From Kappaphycus alvarezii (lineage: Eukaryota; Rhodophyta; Florideophyceae; Gigartinales; Solieriaceae): a stretch of 64,000 nucleotides of DNA. The notes under the pieces are model-generated. The model was not told the origin of the DNA. It did not search any database and saw only the letters and a list, made by a program, of their open reading frames with translations. Position 1 is the first letter of the stretch, and each line of letters begins with the position of its first letter. The position numbers and the translations under genes are program-made. The stretch is from NCBI GenBank assembly GCA_002205965.3, contig NADL03000692.1:1426001-1490000 (forward strand), written 5' to 3'. Positions 11,732-26,401 of the stretch are shown piece by piece.

Positions 11732-14700
11732 TTTTATATATTGATTGCTGCAAAATAGGTCCCCGCATTCTCGTATAACATGCAGTTTCTAGTAACTACT
11801 ACCAATCTTACAATGATTCATCCTGAAAAGGCGAAGTCGATACCCAGCAACAATTATGTTAACATTCATGTACAGTTTATTGTATTTAACTATGCAGACT
11901 GGAACACATGAATTTGCATAAATTACTTACCTTGAATTAGTAACTAATATATCCAATAATCTAAAGAATGGAATTTGTAATTGTGATGCAAAACAATTAC
12001 TCACGACAGATTTTCCTTCTGAATGAAAAAAGGTGTTCAGCTTAGACGCAAGCTTTAGTTAAGTTTTAAAAAAACCTACTTCATGTCGCATATCTACCGT
12101 TACGTCTTCCTAATGGAGGGAGACGTATCTTTTTAATTTGATTGCAGCAAATGTGCTCAGATAAAATTTACTGTTGAACTTAATACTAGACAACTCTAGA
12201 ACGGAAAAATTATGGCAAGGAAATAGTGCACCAGAAAATTTACATTTTCTCGAAAACCTCTTGATTTCTTCTACATACGAATTCAAAGCTATCTAAAACA
12301 CAGACAGCTATTCTTAGATGCATTCTTATTAGTAAATTGCCCTTACTTTAAATAGAATACACCTGAGTCAAGAGTTGAGCAGGCAGAGCTCTACACTTTA
12401 CCATGCAACTCGAAAGTTTTAACTGATGAAGGTTGGATAATTATGTCTAGAAGTTATTCCCTACTGTCTTGGCTGTACTCGGGAACTCACAGGCCCTAGC
12501 CTAATCTCAGTTTTCTAAAGATTTCTGGGGATTTTTTTCCTCTAAAAAACATGTTTAACAATAGTTTCCTCACATTTATGCACGGAAGCCAGTAAATCAT
12601 GCTCAAATTCTTGCAAAATATGCAATCAATAAGTATAATTACACACTTGGTTCTAAGTTTTAAGAAACATTACAGTTCAGTAGTATAAATTTATTATTGC
12701 AGGTGCATGTACTAAAACATTACAGGCCTCTATTGAAGCAGCCCAATTTCAATTGGCCACCAGAACATCCATCTACGCTACGTGGTATAGGAGTAATATA
12801 AAATCCTAACGTTTAAGAAACAAATGTTTCTGTATTTCTCGCTGAAAAAGTAGGCTCCTCTGAAAGAATGCAATTTTCAGTATAGAAGATACGTTCAGAA
12901 CTTTTCAGTTAATCAATCTATGAATGAAAAGAAAACGAGTTTCAAATTTTCAAATTTGCTACAAACTATATTATGTCATGAAATCGGGGAGAAATTGATC
13001 TTGTAGACATACAGTTCTCCCCAGTGGTTTTACTGGAGTAAAACTTCGAAGGTATGGAACCGTATATCCCAATTTGAGTATCACAACTATGTAATGCTTA
13101 AGCTGAAACTTTTTTTCCGTCTCCTATTATACGAAGACTCTCCTTTTTTAACTGTTGCTGTTACTTTTACATAAAAAATAGGATTTCTATAATTTTTTTG
13201 TTTCTTTTAGTTTTTGTAGAGGAATTCCTCTGATATCTTTCCAAGCACATCTCTTCATAATATTTAAACCAAATAATAAAAAACACAAAAATATCAAAGA
13301 AAATTTATGAAAAATGAGTGCCTGAGTAGAGGAAGGTTATATCTTTTCTGTATTGACTCTCCCCATCTCTAATACTACATGCACTCTTTTGACAATTAAT
13401 TTTATGCTCAAGCTCTGATATTTGGTCTAACAATCATTTATGATTAAATCAATGCCTTACTATATGATTTTTTATGTACAGCCGAAATTTTGCCGAAATC
13501 TTTATTATGCCTTCCATACTAGAAATTCGGAAACAATGTTAAGCGATAAGTTCGTTTAGAAGTTTTCGGAGAATATTAATGAATGTTCATCGAATTTGGA
13601 ATGGATTTGATGCTGAAATTTTCTTCTCTTAATAATTCTCAGCTGAATAACCTCGAAACGATTGCAGAAATATAGAAAATTGTAGCATAAGAAAATAGAA
13701 TTCATTTTAGTGTAGTGCGTAATGACTACTTTGGTTAAGTTACATTATAATCCTACGAGTTAGGTCAATTTAATATCACAGTATCAGCTATTTATAAAAA
13801 CCAGACCTAGTAGAAATTTACGCTGCTTGGTCTAAGTGGTTAGGCAATTCATAACTAGTGATACTTTACTGATCCTCTCCCAAGTTGAATAATTTTGATC
13901 AAATTTATTTCTGTAATATTTACGAAATGAAACCTTCTTGGAGCACCTCAATTGCGTTTGTATTCTAATTTGATGCTAAAACTTTTAGAAATTTTGGAAG
14001 CAATTGCAAAATTTACCCTTTGCAAGTAACTTTAAATTAATTAAGGACCGAAAAGCCTTACGGTCAAGACATATTACGCCTGAGCGCGAGCAGTATTTAT
14101 CAGATTCTCAGTGAAATATGCATTTGGTGGTGTAACTAGAGAATTTAGGATAATATTTTCAACCTTAATACTTGAAAATGCTTTAAATCGCATATAATAA
14201 AAATTTAGTCCGATAATTGAATTATTGGTCCTTTCAATTACATGTTTGTGGTCATTCGTGTTAAAATAAGTATTTTTTTCGAAAATAAACTTTAGAAGTC
14301 AATCAAAATAGACAGTCAAAAATCCGTAACACAAGTCGAGGCAGCTTTTTTAATATTTCTCTCTATTCCTTCAAAGACGCGTACCGAAACATCCTGCGTA
14401 CATGAAGAGGAAAACTTTGACCTCCAGTTCTGGTAGCTAATATTTATAACCAATCAATTTGTTCTAAAAGGTAATTTTTCTGGTCTTATCGTATGAGACC
14501 TTGTATTTTAAAAATCCCACTTCTGTTTTGAAACAGATGAGAAATATTTTTTCGAATGCAAAATAGTCACTAAACATCATTCTCCATTGAAGCATCGAGC
14601 ACATCGAGAGACAATAATTAGTTCAGAATTCAGAAATGGGCAGAGATTTTGATTAAAACCTTAAAAATGTTTAATGAGGCTTTGCAATCAACCAATCGCA

Positions 14701-17700
14701 GAAAGCCTGTTCTTTACTATAATATTTTAAAAATCTCCTGAGCTGTCCTTTTTTCTGTTTATTTTCCAAAGGTAAGGATTCCGCTGCAATTTTCCCTCCA
14801 AGAAACTCTTTTCTAGTTTTTTGGCCTTTGAAGTTCATTATGCTTCCTCAGGTTTCTACCAGTCATATTAATGGTTTCTAGTATTAATAAATCTTACTAT
14901 GTCATTGACTCTATTTGAATGGTCTATATTTTTTTGAAAATAGTTTAAACACTAATTTTGTATGCTAATGTTCGATTCAGAATATGAACCTCAAAAAAAA
15001 CTTTCCAGAAGATGCTAGACAAATGTGAGGATATATTCGTGTAATTTTTATGCGGAAAGGAGAAAATTGACCAAAACCACGAATTTAAGGTTGATATATT
15101 GCGACAGAACTCTAAAATAATGCAACCCTCCCTATTTTGAAGCCAAGGTAAAGCAGGGGCAAAAAATAAGAGCAAAAAATATTTTGAAGCTTTACTTTAT
15201 AAAGGTAGGTTAGTTCCGAGGGACCTTTGAGAAAAACTAGTAATTCCTGGGTTACCGCGACAACAGAAAAAAATAGGCTCGTATCCTGTCCTAAAATCAA
15301 CATTACAAGGAAAGTACTCCGAAAAAGAAAGCATTCTAGGTCGACATGGACCAGATTGTAGAGATCTATGCCCTGTACATCCGTGGACCCTTGAGATGCT
15401 TTCTGATACAATTACACGCCGTGATAGGTCTCAAATCCTTCACAGCATCCACTTTGACTTTATTTTGACCAAATTTGATAGAATTCTGGGTTGAAACTGC
15501 TGAAAGTTAGAGCATGGAAAATCCTGATGGGTCTGATTTTCTATTTTTTTCATTCATCGCAATTCTGCTCCTGAAAAAAAACACTATCTGTTTCTACAAG
15601 ATTAAATATAAAGTCTATGGTACTGCTAACCATCATTAAATCCCGACGTTCCTGCCTTAACTGTTTATTTAGCATTAAATTCTTTTCGTTTTGGTACGCT
15701 TTCCGAAATACTCCTACAAGGTAGATCGGTGAAAGAGTTCGAGGAGACATTCCTATGCTGATGCTGAACGAAGGCGCAAAATTCCTAAGGCTCACAATTA
15801 TCAGTGCTTAAGTACACTGGTGACAAGGAATAAAATAAATGATGGAATTTTAAAGCATTCCTTGCGTTCTGTACTGTACGGAAAGTGAAAAAAATGTTTA
15901 AAACGATAGATTCTATATCTAAGCGTTTTTTCAGTCCTAATGCAATCGATTGAGATATACAAGATCCAGTTTCGTGAGTGAGATTAAAATTCTGGCTCTG
16001 TCCATTTGATTTACTAATTTTTCAGGTCCAGTCCCGAAAAATTATCATGATTTCTAGCTAAGTGAAGAAAAAAATTGTTCCAGTATTCTTTTTTCATGAA
16101 GAATATATTTCGGACCGTAAATTGGCCATGTACTGACCTACCCAAAGTCCAACGAAGGACTTAGAGAATCTAAAATTATACAATTAAAACTATTAAAAGT
16201 AAACTTTCCAAGCCTTTTCTACAATCCGAAGCAGAACATGTTACGTCTTGAGTTCCACTATAAGCATAGGAGACTATGGTATCGAAAATGGTCTTCTAAA
16301 CGTCCAGGAACAAATTTTAAGTGCACTCATTTTACATCACTAGATCAAGTCTCCTACGTGGGATAAATTATCATCCTACTATACCTTAGAGTACCTATCA
16401 AATAAAATTTTGGCACCCTAAAGTTTGTCACAAATAGATTTGATTCCATTATATCTTCGCCGCAGCACTGTGCTCAAAAATTGTCTCGCATTAACATGAG
16501 CTCTGAGTACAATTACGTATTCTTTTTGTGTTGAACCAGTTCCTGCTTAGTAGCATTATACTTTGGAGTTTCAAAATAAAACAAAAGAGTAATGTATCAG
16601 CCATGAACAATTAAATGAGCATAAATTGCATATGTGCTAATAAAATAACCATGTACATCCAACTTTTTCTGTAAATTAACTATTTTCATAGTTGATAAGG
16701 ATTTTTCTCGAGTAAAGAGATCAAATTTGCTGATCAATGTTTGAACTAAACACATCAAACGTTTTTCTTGTAAATGTTGAAACGTTGATAAAATTACGAT
16801 GTCCCTATATTTTGCTCCAAAAACCTTTTGTCCACTGTTTTGAGGTTTACACCTGTAAATTTTCTTATTTTATGTCTTCTCTCCCTATAAAGCCAGATTT
16901 ATCTACATCCCTCGCTTTTTGACCTTTAAATAGTGGAAAAAAGTTCAAGTTTAATTTCTTGGTCGTTTTTTGTTATTATTCGAAAATTGTAATTCCAAAT
17001 CAGCTAAAGCACCCATATTGATTAAAAATACAGAGGACTCCCAACCTTTCCATTACTCGCAGTAAACCAAACCATATATATACAGATCGCAGTTGAAAAG
17101 ATGAATGTTGATCTTTGTATCTTTATATAGCCCAAACTGATTTCTTTAATTTTGTGATTATGTCTAGTCTCACCCGCATCAATTTATATAATCTTCATTA
17201 TTAGTGGTGTCTTTAAAATCCAAATTATCTCTAAATGAGGTCGCTAGTTTTTACGCTTCACATGAATCACTGGATCAAGTTAATTTATACAAAAATCTAC
17301 ATCTAAAGATTTGCACCTCATCACTGATTCCAAAAATATAGAATGTCTAAGAAATAAAACACTATCTGCTAAATTAGTAAGCATTATTTAATTTAGATCA
17401 GAATCTTGTAAGCAACTGCCATAAATTTAAGTACTAATTCTTGATAATTTTGCTTTCAATAACTTCACTAAAATGAGCCTCGGCCCTAAAAAACTTTTGC
17501 AATTTCTGGAGTACCTTAAATATACATTTTACAACATTATCGCTATATTTTGAAGGAAATATCGCAGTTTTACTCGATCGTTTCCATATCAGACAGTTTT
17601 ATTGCTTTTAAAAAATTCCCGTAGTCAATTTTTACAATAGTATTATTTTAAACTGTAAATTGAGGCAATGGTCCCATATTTGAGGAGATATTCTTTTGTT

Positions 17701-19599
17701 TAGTTCTCTATTTGAAAGAACTCAAACATTAAAAGTCTTTCATATATAAGTTCTAATCTATTTGGGCACACCAACTTTTTTAAAAAACTTTTTATCTTCA
17801 GTTTAACATATATCTCATTTGAAACTAGATTTTGTAGTATTTAAGTAAAATTAATATGTTTTTCTTCTCCATTTGAGCCATTTACACATTCTTTTAAATT
17901 TAAGATATCTAAAATGCTTAAAATGAAACTGTTGAAGGAGAAGAAGGGTTATATTGGGGCGGGTGTATATTTTTGCGAACATTTTATTTTCATTAGAATT
18001 CTAGTTTTTGTTCAGTCCATGAGTTTATGATATTGAAACTGATTTGGCGTAAAAATAGTAATCAAGAAGCAAAATGCGTAATTTTGTGATGCCTTCCCTT
18101 TTCCATTCATTTACATGGAACTCAAATAGTTATTTTTTTCTTTTTTCACGCATTGTTACTTTACTTCAAAAGAATTGAAATTACTGCAAATATTCCGTGC
18201 ATCTTTCGTTAATGTATAGTAAAGCTTTTGCTTCTATATAACATACTACTATGTTCTTTATTCAGTTCCAAAACTATACCAGGCAAAAAAGGAAATGACG
18301 TCCAATTTTATCTACTTTCACAGAATTCTTTGACCCTTTTGATGACCTACGATTGAAGAAATGTTTTTTTAAAACAATTAAATATCTTTCTGAGCACCTT
18401 CACTTTATACCAAATAGTAACAGCAGGAGCACAGAAATTCTTTTTACGGTAATATTAATGATCTACACGATGCGCACCAGTTGTTATATATGATATTGTT
18501 ATAAACTTAATAGAACGGGTACGTTATTGGTCGAAACAGGGATTACCTTAGTCATCACAGTTCGGACTTCAACCGTGTTGAAGAGTTTTACAAGATTGAA
18601 GAATGAAAGAACGCATTCGAAAACGATCAAAAACAGAGTTGTTTTTAGACGATCCGGTACGAACTGCTTTAAGAAGTTCAAGAAAAGAGTTCTGGGGCAT
18701 ATCATAGCCGATGAGCCTTAAATAGAGGTAATTATTGTATTTTCCTGTCCTGTACAATGTTGTACTATGTGCAGACCGTTTGATGGAAGAAATTTAGCTC
18801 CAGGCCTTGATATTTTTATGTACTCCCTCTGCTTTTAGTGGTGAATGAATCGATCCTCTGATCATCCAAGTGTCATTGATGTGCCCCAAACAAGTCTGGG
18901 ACTCTTCCATCCATCTACTAAGTAAAAATTATTTATCTTCGCCACTTTTTTAATATACTGATACCCACAAAAAGTTTTGGCCGGATATTCGGTTTCAATG
19001 TCATGTTTTCTGACTTACGAGGTCAATTGAGGCGCTATTCCGTAATTTTGAGATTCAGGTAGTAGGATCATTGCAAAATTTTATTCCTTCTATCTGATTA
19101 CCGCCACGAAGTTATATGACGACAAATTTCCTATGAGAGTGCAGAAATTTTAAACAAATGATAGAGCACCGTTTTATGTGCTCGTTAAGCTTGGTATTAA
19201 ATCTTCTCCAGGAACTTTAAAACGCTTTCGGCTTCCCCGAAGTTTACGATAATTCAACTCCCGGTCTCAAACCAAAAAAAAAGAATCCTTCCCAGTAGTC
19301 AATATTTTATTCATGCTGTGATAAAATAAAGACTCCTCATCCGTAAGGAAACTGAAAAGCGAATAGAAATAGGCTGGTCCTTTATTAGTGTGTGGTGCTT
19401 TTTTATCATCTTCCTGGTCCCAGTGGAACAAATTTCGCTGGCTACACTGGTCACTTAAAAGGGGGGTCGTTTTGGGTTGGTTTACTGCGAATGGTGTAAT
19501 GGTCGGGAGCCCTGCCAAAACGTTGCTACTGCTGGGTTTACAGTAATATTGCGATTCTGTGAGCTTTCTAGCCGACTAAAACGTGGCTGAGGGCCCGCT

Positions 19600-19670
19600 C
19601 AGCAAGCACGCGGCGTTGGAGGTGGCCATCAACGCGGCATGTCGCTGAAGGAGAATGGGCCGCTTCTTGG
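19600..19670 (+). repeat. dispersed repeat A, copy 1
   Basis: These 71 bases align without gaps to 37,036-37,106, strongest over the first 58 bases (shared CAGCAAGCA, ATCAACGCGGC and TGAAGGAGAA). It is GC-richer than its AT-rich surroundings, suggesting an inserted element. Both copies have a GTGCCAC followed by a GAGCrTGG on their right-hand side (near 19,735 and 37,156). The element family is not identified. Confidence 0.6.
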
Positions 19671-19834
19671 AGTACTGGTCCCTGGCTCGGCTGGCTGCCC
19701 AAAGTGCCAATTCCGTAATGAGAGAAAACGCGACTTAGTGCCACCCCTGAGCGTGGACGGGCAGGATATCCTTTTGGAAATGTTTTTTTTATTATGAATT
19801 TATTCTCCTTACACGACACGAATGTGTCGGTCAT

Positions 19835-22800
19835 GTAATTTATGCAGAACCTTGCACTAAAGAAACTTCTATTTCATCAATCGGTTCGTAAGGACTCTTC
19901 CGCTCTTCGGCAATGATAGATTCAAAAAAATGGATTCCTCCGTTCCCATCGGTCCGGATAATACCAGTGCTCTCCAAAAGCGGAAGAATAGCATGCGCTC
20001 CAAGGTAATAAATGTTAGACAGCAGTTTTTTCCTGGATTAAATATCGTCGGAAGCGGGCCAGTGGAGAGCAAAAACTTGAACTGTAGGCTTTTAGTCTCT
20101 AAATCATGCAGTCTAAGATTTCCCATTGTTTCATATTCCCAATCGACAAGATTATAATATTTTTTATTCTGTTGAGCGCCAATACGTAGAACCCAATTTC
20201 TGCGCAAATTTTCTCATATTGATTCCCAGTGACAAGAATATATCTCCATGAAATCCTAATGGGCTCTTTCCGTTTATTATTCTTTAAAAATAGATAGCCC
20301 ACTCCTCCTCTTGATTTATCATTGCATTAAAAATTATTCTTGCACTTTCTAAATATTTGATAGTTTTAAATGTAGAGAAGTACCCGTAGTCCATACGAAG
20401 ATTAACCATACGTAAATTGACGTTGAGCAGACCTTTACGCCTTTCAAATGTATCAAATTGTTTAATGACACTCTTTCTGCTTGAAAGTAAGCTCCGATAT
20501 GCAGAAAATGAGTCCCAAAAAAATTTGAAGGTATTCTTTATAGCCAAATTGATTAAAAATAGGACCAAATAATCATGTAATATTTAAAATTTTTATTTAT
20601 TTCCAACTCATGTGCTCAATTTTTTGTATTTATAATTCAATTATGCCTGCAATAGTTGGCCCTCAAACAATTTAATACGAAATTTAAGGGTTACCCAAGC
20701 TGAATAAAATATTTTAAAGGTAACTGCAGTCTCTCGGTTACATCTGACGCATTAATTGAGCAGTAAAGCAATAGATATTTCTTGTGATAGAATATTTTTC
20801 CAAATTTTCGTTTTGGACTTCGCCTTAAGAACTACATTTGGGGTCGAAAACTAAATTTCTTGCATAATTTATATCGATTGGACTTAATAATGTTTTACGT
20901 CAACAAGTTTCACAGCACAAAAATGAAAGCTCGTAGAATACAATTGATTAAGCTAGGGAATGTTTGATTTCTCATTTTACGCTCATCCCATCGATTGTGT
21001 TGCTACCTTGAGATGGCTGTTTTTTGCAATTGAAGCTGTCCATATTTTTCTTTGGGATGCCCATGAATTAAAGTTGATATCGAATTTTTTGGACTACAAG
21101 TATCTGGAACAGTAACTCACTACACTTTTCGTAAAGTTGCAATCTAATTTTAAAGTCTTTCAAAATGTTTCGTGATTTCTGGCGCGTTTGCGTATTAGAA
21201 AGACTAACAGAAGAATAACTTTCATTCTTGAAAGTGATTGTAACTTTCATGGGAAGCAGATATATGATTTTAGTTTGATTATAAATTTCAAATTTGTTCT
21301 TGATTGGAAATTTTTGGCCATTTACTGATATCTATCGAGCCTGCGGTGACTATAGAACCTGCACTGACTTTAGAGCGAATGAAAGCGTCAAAAAAGCTTG
21401 CATATTCCAGACTGAATAACACTATTCAGGTGCCCATTTTAATTATTTGTTACTGTGTCAAGTAATAGACTAACAGTCAACAGATTCAAAAATTGTATTC
21501 GATTGGCACTGATTAGCCTTAACCTGAGGTATTTTATGAACTTTCTGCTTCCGTTACGGAGCTTTTATAGGCTAGATTCACTCTAGAAAGTCCTCTTCTC
21601 CGATGAAGGGACCATCAAGTTGTCTTTGATGAATAAATGTCAAGATTTTTGGAACAACAAGTAAGTTTCTGGTTAGTTACAGCGCGGACTATACATGGTA
21701 ACATTCGCAGAACTTGCTGAGGAATGAATTTCTACGGCTGAGAACGACTGAACCAATTTAATAGAGACCAGCCCAGGCTGCGTTCTTTTCGTAGTATTTG
21801 AAACCGTATTAGTAGCATTAATATCATTGCGAAGATGTTGCTTGGTATGAGGTATAACAATATGTCTTTTCTTAATTTACTTTAGGAGTACAACTATTTT
21901 CAAGCACTTGAGAGCTCAAAAGTTTTGGCACACAGGAAACAAGCGTACTTTTCACATTTAATTTATTATATTTCTCGTGATTTAATGAAAAAGAAAACCC
22001 CTTATTTATTTGGTGATCAAATGAAGCGCGACCTAATACATCAAAAATATTCCATGTAATGGGCTACGGTTAAATTCTTTCGCAATTATTTCTCATTGGT
22101 TTAATAAAATTTTTCAATATCAGCAGAATTTAACAGATATTTAATGTAATTGACAGCGTTTTTATGTACCTCCTCGAGGACCAGGGTTTCGCCATTACAT
22201 ATGTTTCGACGGGATCTTTTTCTAATCTTTAGAAGATTATCTTTGAATCAGTGGCTATATTCTATTAAAAGGGGAACACTGTATATTCATGAACCATAAA
22301 GGATAATTTGGCAGGTACAACTTAACTTGTGTCATAAGTTGCATGTACGTGAAATGAGGCGACATTGTTTGGTGGTTCTGCACCTAAATATCAAGGTGAG
22401 GGAAAACTAGCAAGGAAAAAAGCCAAGTTGGAGTTAGCTGATAATGGAGAGTATCTCCGTATAAGAATATTTTGCAACTTCGAAACGCGTCCCGTCCCCA
22501 CACAGATAACGGTTTTAAAATTTTCCTTGAAAATGGCGAACGCCGCCGAATTTCAACATCTAAACGTTGAGTTAGTGGCAGAAACCAACCTGCCTTTCCC
22601 TTTAATGTCGAGTTGATAGAAATAATTTTCCATTATGGAGCAAGTTAAAACAATTTGGACAGGTATCTTGACTTCTTTTTATGTTACTTTTCTTTCATTC
22701 ACTGCAATCGATGGTGTAAATAAAGGTTGATTCTTCTTCTTGGTACCAAATCTTTTGAAATACCTGTTCTGTGGAAGACTAAAGGTTGTAATTAGCGTCT

Positions 22801-25800
22801 TTCAAAAAGTTGTCTCGACTATGCTCGGGTTTGGTTCCAATAATAGATTATTGAGGAGCCACGATAACCTTTCAATATCGACCGAGTAAGTCTGAAGTAG
22901 CCAATACCGAGCTGCCCTCTAAAATAATATTTTTTTATTCTCTCTCAACCAAAATCAAACGACTGATCTTCATTTGCGGTTCAGGTTGCTTTAATCCACA
23001 CATAAGCGGGATATCTTTTCTATATTTGTGGCGATTACCACGATTCCGACAGTTAAGAGGAAGAGAGGGTCCCAATTTCTGCTCCAAACTCAGTCAAACT
23101 TCTTATTAGACACGCCCATTGTGACTGGAAGCCACATGGAAATACTGGTGAGAAATGTGGAAATTTTCTGGAACGTAACTGTCTTTGTGTTACAACTGCC
23201 TCGAATTGGAGCCTCACGTGCTTCTAAACAAAGATCTAAGAGCCACAGAGGTAGTTTCTGATATGCATAATTTTCCTTATTCCTTAAGATGGACGAATCA
23301 TGCCTTTTTAGTGCTGATAGTTACTTCCTACTAAAATTCTTAAACAAAGGAAGTTTCTACAAAACTTCTAAACAAAAGAGTTTCTGCATAAGTCGGATCT
23401 TTTCCATTTTCCTCACAGATTTTTTTGCTGATAACCGAAACCAGTTCAACATCGCAAAAGTCGGGACCTAGTTTCAATAACCGCTGTAGACATCGCAAAG
23501 TGCTCCAAAAGTTTCAATATCGACTAGCCAATTCTCGACCAATCGATTTAAAGATTCAATTGGAAGCAAATTGTCCTCCGAAACAGGTAAAAGTGCGAAC
23601 CATGAGTCCTGTAACCCATATTCCTACCTACTTGAACATGCGGAGTTTTCAGTAATGATTTTTAAACTGAATATCTTCCAGTAAATGATACTATAGCTTT
23701 TTCTATGGTTTGAAGACGTCCAAAAAGCATGAAGACAAGAGTAAAGACACGTAGCACTGTATCAATTATTGAAATTGGTTTTCTTCGTCACAGTATATTT
23801 CGAGAAATGGAATAGGTGGGATATATCAGCGAAATTGGCGTTTGTTGTATTACATTACACTTATCTTTACAACAAAAGATTAAAAGCGTCAGAAAATAAT
23901 GCTACGAAAAATGGATTGCATCGAGCAATCGAGCAAGCTGTGCATACTTTTTGCTGCTTTAACTACGTCTTCACAAGGATTTTGCTCGAATCGGATTCCA
24001 TATTTCACAATCATTTTCGTACAGAATACATTCTGTTTTCTCAGATATTGTTTTAGCCTATTAATTTAGATATCTCCGCGTTATTGGTTTTCATCCTTCT
24101 TATTTTGGCTAGATCAAAAAATTTCTGGCGATGGAAATTGCCTAGATCGAAATTCAAAATCTTCCGTCAGATCGACTAGAAGGGTTTCTACTGGGATATA
24201 TTAGCGATCTTCTTTTCAAGGATACTTCAGGACCCATGGTCAATGGACTTTTAAGCGATGGTTTACGCATTTTCGCCATACGACTCGGTATGACTCGATT
24301 TTTTACTTACATATTTCACCTCCCAAACTATGTCGCCGCACTCTTTCTTTCCAGCCGTCTCTCGTCGAGCTTTCGGCTTCTATAGCAGTTACCTACCATC
24401 TCACTTCGGAATGTTCCATTTCTCCATGTCATGGGAAGTTGGTATAAAGATACATATTACTATTACAAAGCCAAGTTCAGAAGCTTATTTCTTATAAGCC
24501 TTTTTGGCATTTCAATTTGCTGCATTAAACCTAGTTCCAGGCTCTTTTTTTGTCCTTTCAAAACTAAAGTATCTTTAATCAGGTGATAGACCTAATCTTG
24601 ATGTTTCTGGGACGACCTTCTGAGCCAAATCATAACAGTAAGTGAAATATCTGCAATAAAACTTTGAAAGCTAATCAAAATAGGCTGACTCGAATAATTT
24701 GCCTTCACATTACTAAATAAATCTTCCTTATCCCGAATTTACTAGAATTTGGAAAACTGAGTAGTTCTTTTGTGGCAAAAAGCAGTGTTTTGACGGTAAA
24801 GATATCGTAATATAAATACGCAAAAGTGCTGATTAGTGCTTGACGAAAGTGAACGCTTTCTCTTCATCTGCTCTAAATCCGTGTATAATTTATCGCAGAA
24901 TTAGAAAAAAATTGAGCACGTTGCTCTCATTTCCAGAAGCAACTGCTTTGGCATCAATATTGTCGTCCCGGCTCAAGAGTACTGTGTCACGGTAAAAAAA
25001 TTGTGTATATGTCTACGTAATCGTGGGATCAGTGCTTTTTATGTGCAAGCTCCAGAGTTTGATTGAAAACTCTGGAGCACCCCGGCGCCAAATGAAAATA
25101 AATTAAGGCGACTTGTGCAAAGCGTATTTTTTGTATTTTCATTTCAATACAAACTTTAGAAAATAAATTCAAATCCAAGAATAATTTTCACTAATCACGT
25201 AGCGTAGAATATAATTTATTTAGGTATCAGTACAGAATTTTTCTCTCTATTTCCTGATATGGTATAAACATTGACCTATCCTCCACTGAAAATTTTCCAG
25301 TTTCGCCCATAACCATTCACTCGATCCACAGCCGGTCCAGATAACTGAACAAGAAGTAATATACAGCCGAGCTATTGTTTTTTGTGATTACTTGTAACCA
25401 AACATTAATGTAAAGACGCCTCTTAACCGCGTCTGTTTTTTTCCGAACATCTATTATGAAACGAACCACTATGTCTGCAATTATTTTGATCTGAACCTTA
25501 TGATAGGGACTGTGCAGATTAAACTAGCTCCCCATTTCGTTTTCCAATCATAATCAGCAGATTTCTGAAACCCTTCAAACCGAAGCTTTCTGACGTTAAG
25601 GTTCGTGTAAACCGAACAGTGATGAGCCGAGAAGCAAGCGGCAGAACCAATGCTTCTACTCTCTGAGCAAACAAGTGACTCGATATTTCGAGTCTTTGAG
25701 ATATTTATGCATAGGCCTGTATAACTATGGCACCTATATGTTCCGTACATAGCTGGTTACATTGAAACAAGTGAAAAGCCTAGTTCTGTAGATATGGGAG

Positions 25801-26400
25801 AAAATAACACATATGCACTCACAAGATCTGCTACAAGGCATGCTTCATTGGATGTCGCAGCTGCCGCAATATGCCTTATGAAATTAAAGAGGCCTCTTTC
25901 TTTATTGAAAATAGGAAACGTTGGCTCTAATTTCCCTATGAGTGCCTATTTCATTCCTTCCTGTTCTTCATTCTGAGTAGGCAGAACGTTTAGCTAAGTT
26001 TAACTGCTGATATAATTTTACGTGAACAAAATCATCGGTATCACAATCGTATAAAAAGCTTAAATTGAAGCATAGTTGCATGTTGCACAGTTTTGAGAGC
26101 TAATACATATAACGCTCTGGGAAACAATATTTTACTTCTCAAACCGGGGGGGAATTTTGGGTTGCTTTACCGCTTCAGGGAATTATTATTTTTTTCAGTA
26201 CATTACAGAAATATTTTCTAGGGTCAATGGAAGAATCAATAAGCGTTTGTCAACCGGCAGATAAACGTCTTCCATAATGTATCCCACTCCGGATATCACA
26301 ATGTAACAGCTGTCGTAGAATTTTCATACAGTAGAGTAACCAAAATTTTCACCCTAATTAAATAGGATCACTGGTCAAGTCCTCATATTTATTTATGGAG
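19835..26400. other. AT-rich stretch without recognisable genes
   Basis: Open frames here are short. Minus frames at 19,869-20,207 and 20,284-20,568 and plus frames at 22,365-22,616, 23,028-23,261 and 23,425-23,655 are the longest compact ones. The frame at 23,425-23,655 has a segment (IDLKIQLEANCPPKQVKV) that faintly resembles the region before the reverse transcriptase of Ty3/gypsy polyproteins. This is too weak to annotate. Old retroelement debris is the likeliest content. Confidence 0.4.
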
Positions 26401-26401
26401 G

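Larger units (their letters stand above)
7612..18480. other. long AT-rich stretch without recognisable genes
   Basis: About 11 kb of AT-rich sequence has only short scattered open frames (up to about 100 codons), none with a recognisable motif. The features I noted are a GAAA-loop hairpin at 8,784-8,801 and a 13-bp triplicate at 11,693-11,731. The stretch is probably ancient, degraded mobile DNA. Confidence 0.5.

Noticed and set aside
13827-13895. tRNA-like segment with TGGTCTAAGTGGTTAGGC (A-box-like)
   Set aside because: The anticodon stem does not pair and there is no GTTCGA-type T arm, so neither a tRNA nor a convincing tRNA-derived SINE.
18527-18721. Plus frame ending VLGHIIADEP, reminiscent of the LGHIIS segment of gypsy reverse transcriptase
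   Set aside because: Only one short motif, no YxDD or other RT motif nearby; too weak to annotate.
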